From: CAZFYZ01 sp964523735
Lineage (GTDB): Bacteria; Armatimonadota; UBA5829
DNA length: 16,806 bases
NCBI GenBank assembly: GCA_964523735.1
Contig: CAZFYZ010000081.1
Span: 1 to 16,806, forward strand
Direction of reading: 5' to 3'
This document shows positions 13,818 through 16,806 of this stretch, piece by piece. Position 1 is the first letter of the stretch. The number at the start of each line of letters is the position of its first letter. A program made the position numbers and the translations under genes. The notes under the pieces are model-generated. The model worked only from the letters and a program-made list of their open reading frames with translations. It did no database searches and had not been told where the DNA came from.

Positions 13818-15047
13818 CTACGCCCCGAACTTCTGCTGAACATTCATGAGCTGAGTTATGATCTTCATCACGTCGATGCCGCGGATCCTTCCGATCCCGC
13901 CGCCTGTGACCGAGCGCTCATCGTAGTGCTGGCATTTGTCCGTGCGAACACCCTCGCCCCAGAACACGATCGGCACGGGATCGCCCGAGTGGTCCTTGAT
14001 CGCGCACGGCGTGGAGTGATCGGCAGTGACAACCAGGTAGGAGCCCGCAGGCAAACCACCCATCAGGTAGCCGACCATCTCGTCAAGCTTCGCGATCATA
14101 TCGAGCTTGATCTGTGGGTTGTCATCGTGGCCGCCAAGATCAGGCCCCTTAACATTGCACAGCACGAAGTCATGGTCTGCGAGGTGCTCGATGATCGCCT
14201 TGGCCATGTTCATGACGTTGGAGTCGGGTCCACCTGTCGCGCCGGGGACTTCGGTAATGTCCATTCCAACGTACCTGGCGACACCATTGATCAGGCCGGT
14301 CTCAGCCACGCAGGAGGCCTTGAGGTTGTGCTCGACTTGGAAACTCTCAATGGACGGCCCGATCCCGCCGCCTCTGGGCAGGATGATGTTGGCCGGGTTC
14401 AGGCCTTGGGCTACGCGCTCTTTGTTGACCGGATGGTCGTTGAGCAACTCGTAGGATTTCTTCACGAACGCGTTGACGGCAGCCGCAGTCTTTGCCGCGG
14501 CAGCATTCGCAGAGTCTATCGCTTGACTGGTGAGTACAGCGGCGCCCTCGTGATGAGGATCTGTGTCCGTGATCTCCGCGCTGAGATTGGGCGCGCGCAG
14601 GATCAACGCTCCTCTGTGAGCGACTGATTCCTTGAATATCACCTGCACCCCATCAAGGTCGAGCCCATTGACCGCTGCCGCGAGCTGGTCCGTGCCGGTC
14701 GTGATACGCCCGGCACGCCGGTCCGTGATCACCATATTGCTGTCAACTGTCGAGAAGTTGCAGCGGAAGGCGATGTCGCCCTTTATGACGTCCATCCCGA
14801 TTCCGGCGGCTTCAAACGGGCCGCGACCCGTGTAGTACTTGTAAGGGTCGTATCCCAGGATCGCCAGGTGTGAGGTATCGCTGCCCGCCCGAACGCCAGG
14901 CGCGATAGGGTCCATCAGCCCGCACTCGCCCTCGGAAGCGAGCTTGTCCAGATTCGGCTTAGTTGCGGCCTCGAGCGGTGTTCGGTCGCCAAGCGACTTG
15001 ATCGGTCTATCGCCAAGCCCGTCGGCGATCAGAAGAACAGCTTTCAT
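13818..15047 (-). CDS. apgM: 2,3-bisphosphoglycerate-independent phosphoglycerate mutase, archaeal type
   Basis: 409 aa, the normal size of ApgM. It interconverts 3- and 2-phosphoglycerate in glycolysis and gluconeogenesis, in the alkaline phosphatase superfamily with two metal ions. Motifs: LLIADGLGDRP (5-15, metal D9), TPLEAATKPNLDKLA (23-37), GSDTSHLAILGYDPYKYY (55-72, nucleophile region), TGRGPFEAAG (73-82), FRCNFSTV (94-101), HHEGAA (165-170), NVKGPDLGGHDDN (298-310, D303 and H307), TADHSTP (341-347, D343 and H344) and KDHSGDPVP (351-359, H352). Start ATG 15047 has GGGAGG 5 bases ahead. It lies upstream of rhaB in the same direction and makes the substrate side of the serA reaction found elsewhere in this window. 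Confidence 0.95.
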   Translation of the reverse strand: MKAVLLIADGLGDRPIKSLGDRTPLEAATKPNLDKLASEGECGLMDPIAPGVRAGSDTSHLAILGYDPYKYYTGRGPFEAAGIGMDVIKGDIAFRCNFSTVDSNMVITDRRAGRITTGTDQLAAAVNGLDLDGVQVIFKESVAHRGALILRAPNLSAEITDTDPHHEGAAVLTSQAIDSANAAAAKTAAAVNAFVKKSYELLNDHPVNKERVAQGLNPANIILPRGGGIGPSIESFQVEHNLKASCVAETGLINGVARYVGMDITEVPGATGGPDSNVMNMAKAIIEHLADHDFVLCNVKGPDLGGHDDNPQIKLDMIAKLDEMVGYLMGGLPAGSYLVVTADHSTPCAIKDHSGDPVPIVFWGEGVRTDKCQHYDERSVTGGGIGRIRGIDVMKIITQLMNVQQKFGA

Positions 15048-15071
15048 ATAATCCTCCCGGAAGAAAAGGGT

Positions 15072-15185
15072 CTAGCAGTCATCGGACAATGGGTTGTAGC
15101 AGGCGTCTCCGACGCCCTCCTTGAGCGTGACACACACCTCCTGGCGGTCCGAGACCCCGACTACAACGACTCTGCCCGTTCGCTG
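15072..15185 (-). other. 37-codon open stretch with coding bias, no standard start
   Basis: Between birA and apgM the minus strand has an open frame from just after an in-frame TAG (15186-15188) to TAG 15072-15074. It reads RTGRVVVVGVSDRQEVCV followed by TLKEGVGDACYNPLSDDC. Third positions are mostly G or C (about 25 of the last 31 codons), as in real genes here. There is no ATG, GTG or TTG before the VVVV; the first GTG comes at codon 17 with no spaced ribosome-binding site. The stop is 24 bases before apgM. It could be the remnant of a lost gene, a small protein with an unusual start, or chance. Confidence 0.35.
15102..15116. other. Perfect inverted repeat in the birA-apgM gap
   Basis: GGCGTC, loop TCC, GACGCC: 6-bp GC stem 75 bases beyond the birA stop. 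No T-run follows on the minus strand. It also lies inside the open stretch at 15072-15185. Confidence 0.4.
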
Positions 15186-15190
15186 CTAGC

Positions 15191-15916
15191 TCAGGGACCG
15201 ATGGTAACCAGGTCTCCGGCGTGGGCCGAGTGGACCCGTCCGGCATCATCTGTGAGCACGAGCGCCCCGTCTGAGTCAACATTCGTGATGATGCCACGAA
15301 TGCAACCCTCACCCGTCTCAATGGCAGCCTCCCTGCCGATGCCCCACATATACTTCCGCCACCGACCAAGAATCTCCTCGAATCCCAGGCCGACATGTGC
15401 CTCGGAAACTTCGATGAGTGACGAGGCGAGGTACTCAGCCATAGCCGCCACATCGCAGGTGGACCCAGCCTCAAGCCGTAGAGATGTGGCGACGGCTCCG
15501 ATTTCGTCGGCAAAGCTGGTCTGGTTGACGTTGATGCCGATCCCGCAGATCACAGCCGGGGGGGCAGCCTCTATTAGAATGCCCGCGATCTTCCTGCCGT
15601 GCACAAGCACATCATTTGGCCATTTTAGTTGCGGGGTAATGGCGTGCTCGGAGACTAGATAGTCGGCTACCGCCAGCGACGCGACAAACGCCAGCTCGCT
15701 AAGCCTGTTTGCGGGCAACTGCGGACGCAGAATCACGCTCATTGTAAGCGATTTGCCGGGGTCATCAAGCCATGACCGTCCTCGTCTGCCTCGCCCTGCC
15801 GCTTGGGATCGTGCAACGACAACGGTGCCTGCCGGTTCCCCACGGGCGGCCATGTCCAGCGCGATATCATTGGTTGAGGTGACTGACTCGAACCTGTGGA
15901 TGACAGGGGCGATCAT
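15191..15916 (-). CDS. birA: Biotin-[acetyl-CoA-carboxylase] ligase, catalytic-only form
   Basis: 241 aa. It activates biotin with ATP and attaches it to the carrier protein of acetyl-CoA carboxylase. Motifs: FESVTSTNDIALDMAARG (9-26), the biotinyl-AMP loop GRGRRGRSW (41-49), SVILRP (60-65), LKWPNDVLVHGRKIAGILIE (97-116) and GIGINVNQ (124-131). A small C-terminal SH3-like domain follows (about 195-241, IRGIITNVDSDGALVLTD). The N-terminal DNA-binding helix-turn-helix of E. coli BirA is absent, so this form should not be a repressor. Its ATG overlaps the nadC stop (ATGA), so it is coupled to nadC. Cytoplasmic. No anomalies. Confidence 0.94.
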   Translation of the reverse strand: MIAPVIHRFESVTSTNDIALDMAARGEPAGTVVVARSQAAGRGRRGRSWLDDPGKSLTMSVILRPQLPANRLSELAFVASLAVADYLVSEHAITPQLKWPNDVLVHGRKIAGILIEAAPPAVICGIGINVNQTSFADEIGAVATSLRLEAGSTCDVAAMAEYLASSLIEVSEAHVGLGFEEILGRWRKYMWGIGREAAIETGEGCIRGIITNVDSDGALVLTDDAGRVHSAHAGDLVTIGP

Positions 15917-16767
15917 TGCCCGGATCTGCCGCCGAAATCGAGGCTGATATCAAGCGCCTTGACCGAATGGGTGAGAGCGCCGACGGAGATCAAGTCCACT
16001 CCCGTCTCCGCTATCGCCGCGACAGTGCTTTCATTGACCCCGCCGGAAGCTTCCAGAACCACTCGGCCATCAGCAATCTTGACTGCTTCCCGCATCATCT
16101 CCAGCGACATGTTGTCAAGAAGCACGGCATCGGCCCCAAGCTCGATAGCCTCGCGAAGCTGGTCCAGATCGACTACCTCGACTTCGATCTTGGCCAGGTG
16201 CGGAGCGCCCGTCTTGGCCGCTCTGATCGCCGCGCCAAGACCTCCTGCCGCGACAATGTGGTTGTCTTTAATCAGTATGCCGTCGTAAAGCGCGAAGCGG
16301 TGGTTGCACCCGCCACCGACAGTGACGGCGTATTTGTCCAATAGACGCAAGCCCGGCGCGGTCTTGCGAGTATCCACGATTCTCGCATTCGTGTGCGAAA
16401 CAAGCCGAACGTACTTCGCTGCCAGAGTGGCAATGCCGGACATCCGCTGAAGGAAATTGAGAGCTGTTCGTTCGCCCTCAAGGACTTCGCGGGAGCCGCC
16501 TTGGACCCGCGCGATCAGGGTGCCTCGCTTGAGTTCGGCTCCGTCCTCCAGTTCGGCCTCATAGACAAGCCGCGGATCAACGGCAGCGAAGACGGCGCGG
16601 GCTACAGGCATACCTGCGAGAACGCCCTCTGCTTTGGCGGTCACAGCGGAGTCTACCCTCGAGATCGTTGGTACAGTCAGCAGCGTCGTTACGTCGCCGG
16701 TGCCAATGTCCTCGGCAAGCGCTGCCTTGACTATCGGCCCCAGGGTCATTGGGGTCAGTGCTATCAT
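15913..16767 (-). CDS. nadC: Nicotinate-nucleotide pyrophosphorylase (quinolinate phosphoribosyltransferase)
   Basis: 284 aa, normal length. It converts quinolinate and phosphoribosyl pyrophosphate to nicotinate mononucleotide and CO2 in NAD synthesis. Motifs: AALAEDIGTGDVTT (15-28), EGERTALNFLQRMSGIATL (97-115), DTRKTAPGLRLLDKYAV (131-147), GGGCNHRFALYDGILIKDNH (150-169), EVEVVDLDQL (194-203), DAVLLDNMS (213-221), LEASGGV (237-243) and GVDLISVGALTHS (256-268). The Arg, Lys and His residues of the substrate site (R133, K134, H156, R157, K167) are all present. The ATG overlaps the stop of an upstream frame that looks like the end of nadA. birA overlaps its end. Cytoplasmic. Confidence 0.96.
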   Translation of the reverse strand: MIALTPMTLGPIVKAALAEDIGTGDVTTLLTVPTISRVDSAVTAKAEGVLAGMPVARAVFAAVDPRLVYEAELEDGAELKRGTLIARVQGGSREVLEGERTALNFLQRMSGIATLAAKYVRLVSHTNARIVDTRKTAPGLRLLDKYAVTVGGGCNHRFALYDGILIKDNHIVAAGGLGAAIRAAKTGAPHLAKIEVEVVDLDQLREAIELGADAVLLDNMSLEMMREAVKIADGRVVLEASGGVNESTVAAIAETGVDLISVGALTHSVKALDISLDFGGRSGQ

Positions 16768-16805
16768 ACTGCGATCATCCCTTCCAGCGCGGCCCTTGCT
16801 CGCTC
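16764..16805 (-). CDS. nadA: C-terminal end of an upstream gene, probably quinolinate synthase
   Basis: Only 13 codons are in the window, reading ERARAALEGMIAV then TGA, with the stop overlapping the nadC start (ATGA). The sequence resembles the usual end of NadA (a pattern like ARRALDRML). NadA makes quinolinate, the substrate of the next enzyme, and nadA-nadC order is common. The open frame continues out of the window. L-aspartate oxidase (nadB) is the main alternative. Confidence 0.5.
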   Translation of the reverse strand, partial: ERARAALEGMIAV

Positions 16806-16806
16806 A

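Noticed and set aside
13689..14627. Plus-strand 312-codon open frame opposite apgM and rhaB
   Set aside because: Antisense shadow; both minus-strand genes have complete catalytic motifs and this frame has none.
15079..15513. Minus-strand 144-codon frame overlapping birA
   Set aside because: Alternative frame of birA; birA itself has full motifs and a normal C-terminus.

Overview
The window is a GC-rich bacterial chromosome segment with dense, short-spaced operons and frequent ATGA stop/start overlaps. The kinase N-terminus (a glycine-poor loop reading IARSNDVVYEA), the FHA/zinc-ribbon proteins, the GHL10-type hydrolase and the linear gene order suggest an uncultured member of Armatimonadota or a neighbouring phylum. 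That placement is inference from recalled family flavour, not a search result. A run of 19 Ns at 5808-5826 shows that this is a draft, probably metagenomic, assembly.

Region 1 (1-6590, + strand) is a phosphothreonine-signalling locus. In order it encodes a 5'-truncated FHA/zinc-ribbon/FHA protein; a von Willebrand factor A (VWA) protein with an N-terminal array of TQ motifs; a TQ-motif/zinc-ribbon/FHA/FHA protein; a PP2C phosphatase; an unrecognised 252-aa protein; and a Ser/Thr kinase. The kinase continues across the assembly gap into a proline-rich linker, one transmembrane helix and a TPR-like domain. Kinase (writer), PP2C (eraser), four FHA domains (readers) and TQ arrays (candidate phospho-sites) make a nearly complete circuit with the VWA protein as likely scaffold or effector. 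The long linker of the second FHA protein appears to have been lengthened by in-frame insertion of palindromic and heptameric repeats.

Region 2 (6591-11634, + strand) starts with a clear TATAAT promoter. It holds an S-adenosylmethionine hydrolase (DUF62 family) whose usual catalytic His position reads Glu, a secreted GHL10-type glycoside hydrolase, D-3-phosphoglycerate dehydrogenase (serA), and a major facilitator superfamily (MFS) transporter. The serA-MFS gap contains four complementary segments that could fold in mutually exclusive ways and bury the transporter's ribosome-binding site.

Region 3 (11635-12309) is a convergent junction with strong inverted repeats, a small minus-strand stress protein with exact 20-residue KGG repeats (group 1 LEA/GsiB-like), and its upstream region with an operator-like palindrome and a G-rich tract.

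Region 4 (12310-16806, - strand) reads right to left as one apparent operon: the end of a probable nadA, then nadC, birA (without the DNA-binding domain), a 37-codon open stretch with strong coding bias but no normal start, an archaeal-type phosphoglycerate mutase (apgM), and rhamnulokinase (rhaB). It joins NAD synthesis, biotin attachment, lower glycolysis and deoxysugar phosphorylation.

No tRNA, rRNA, CRISPR array, transposase or replication origin was seen.
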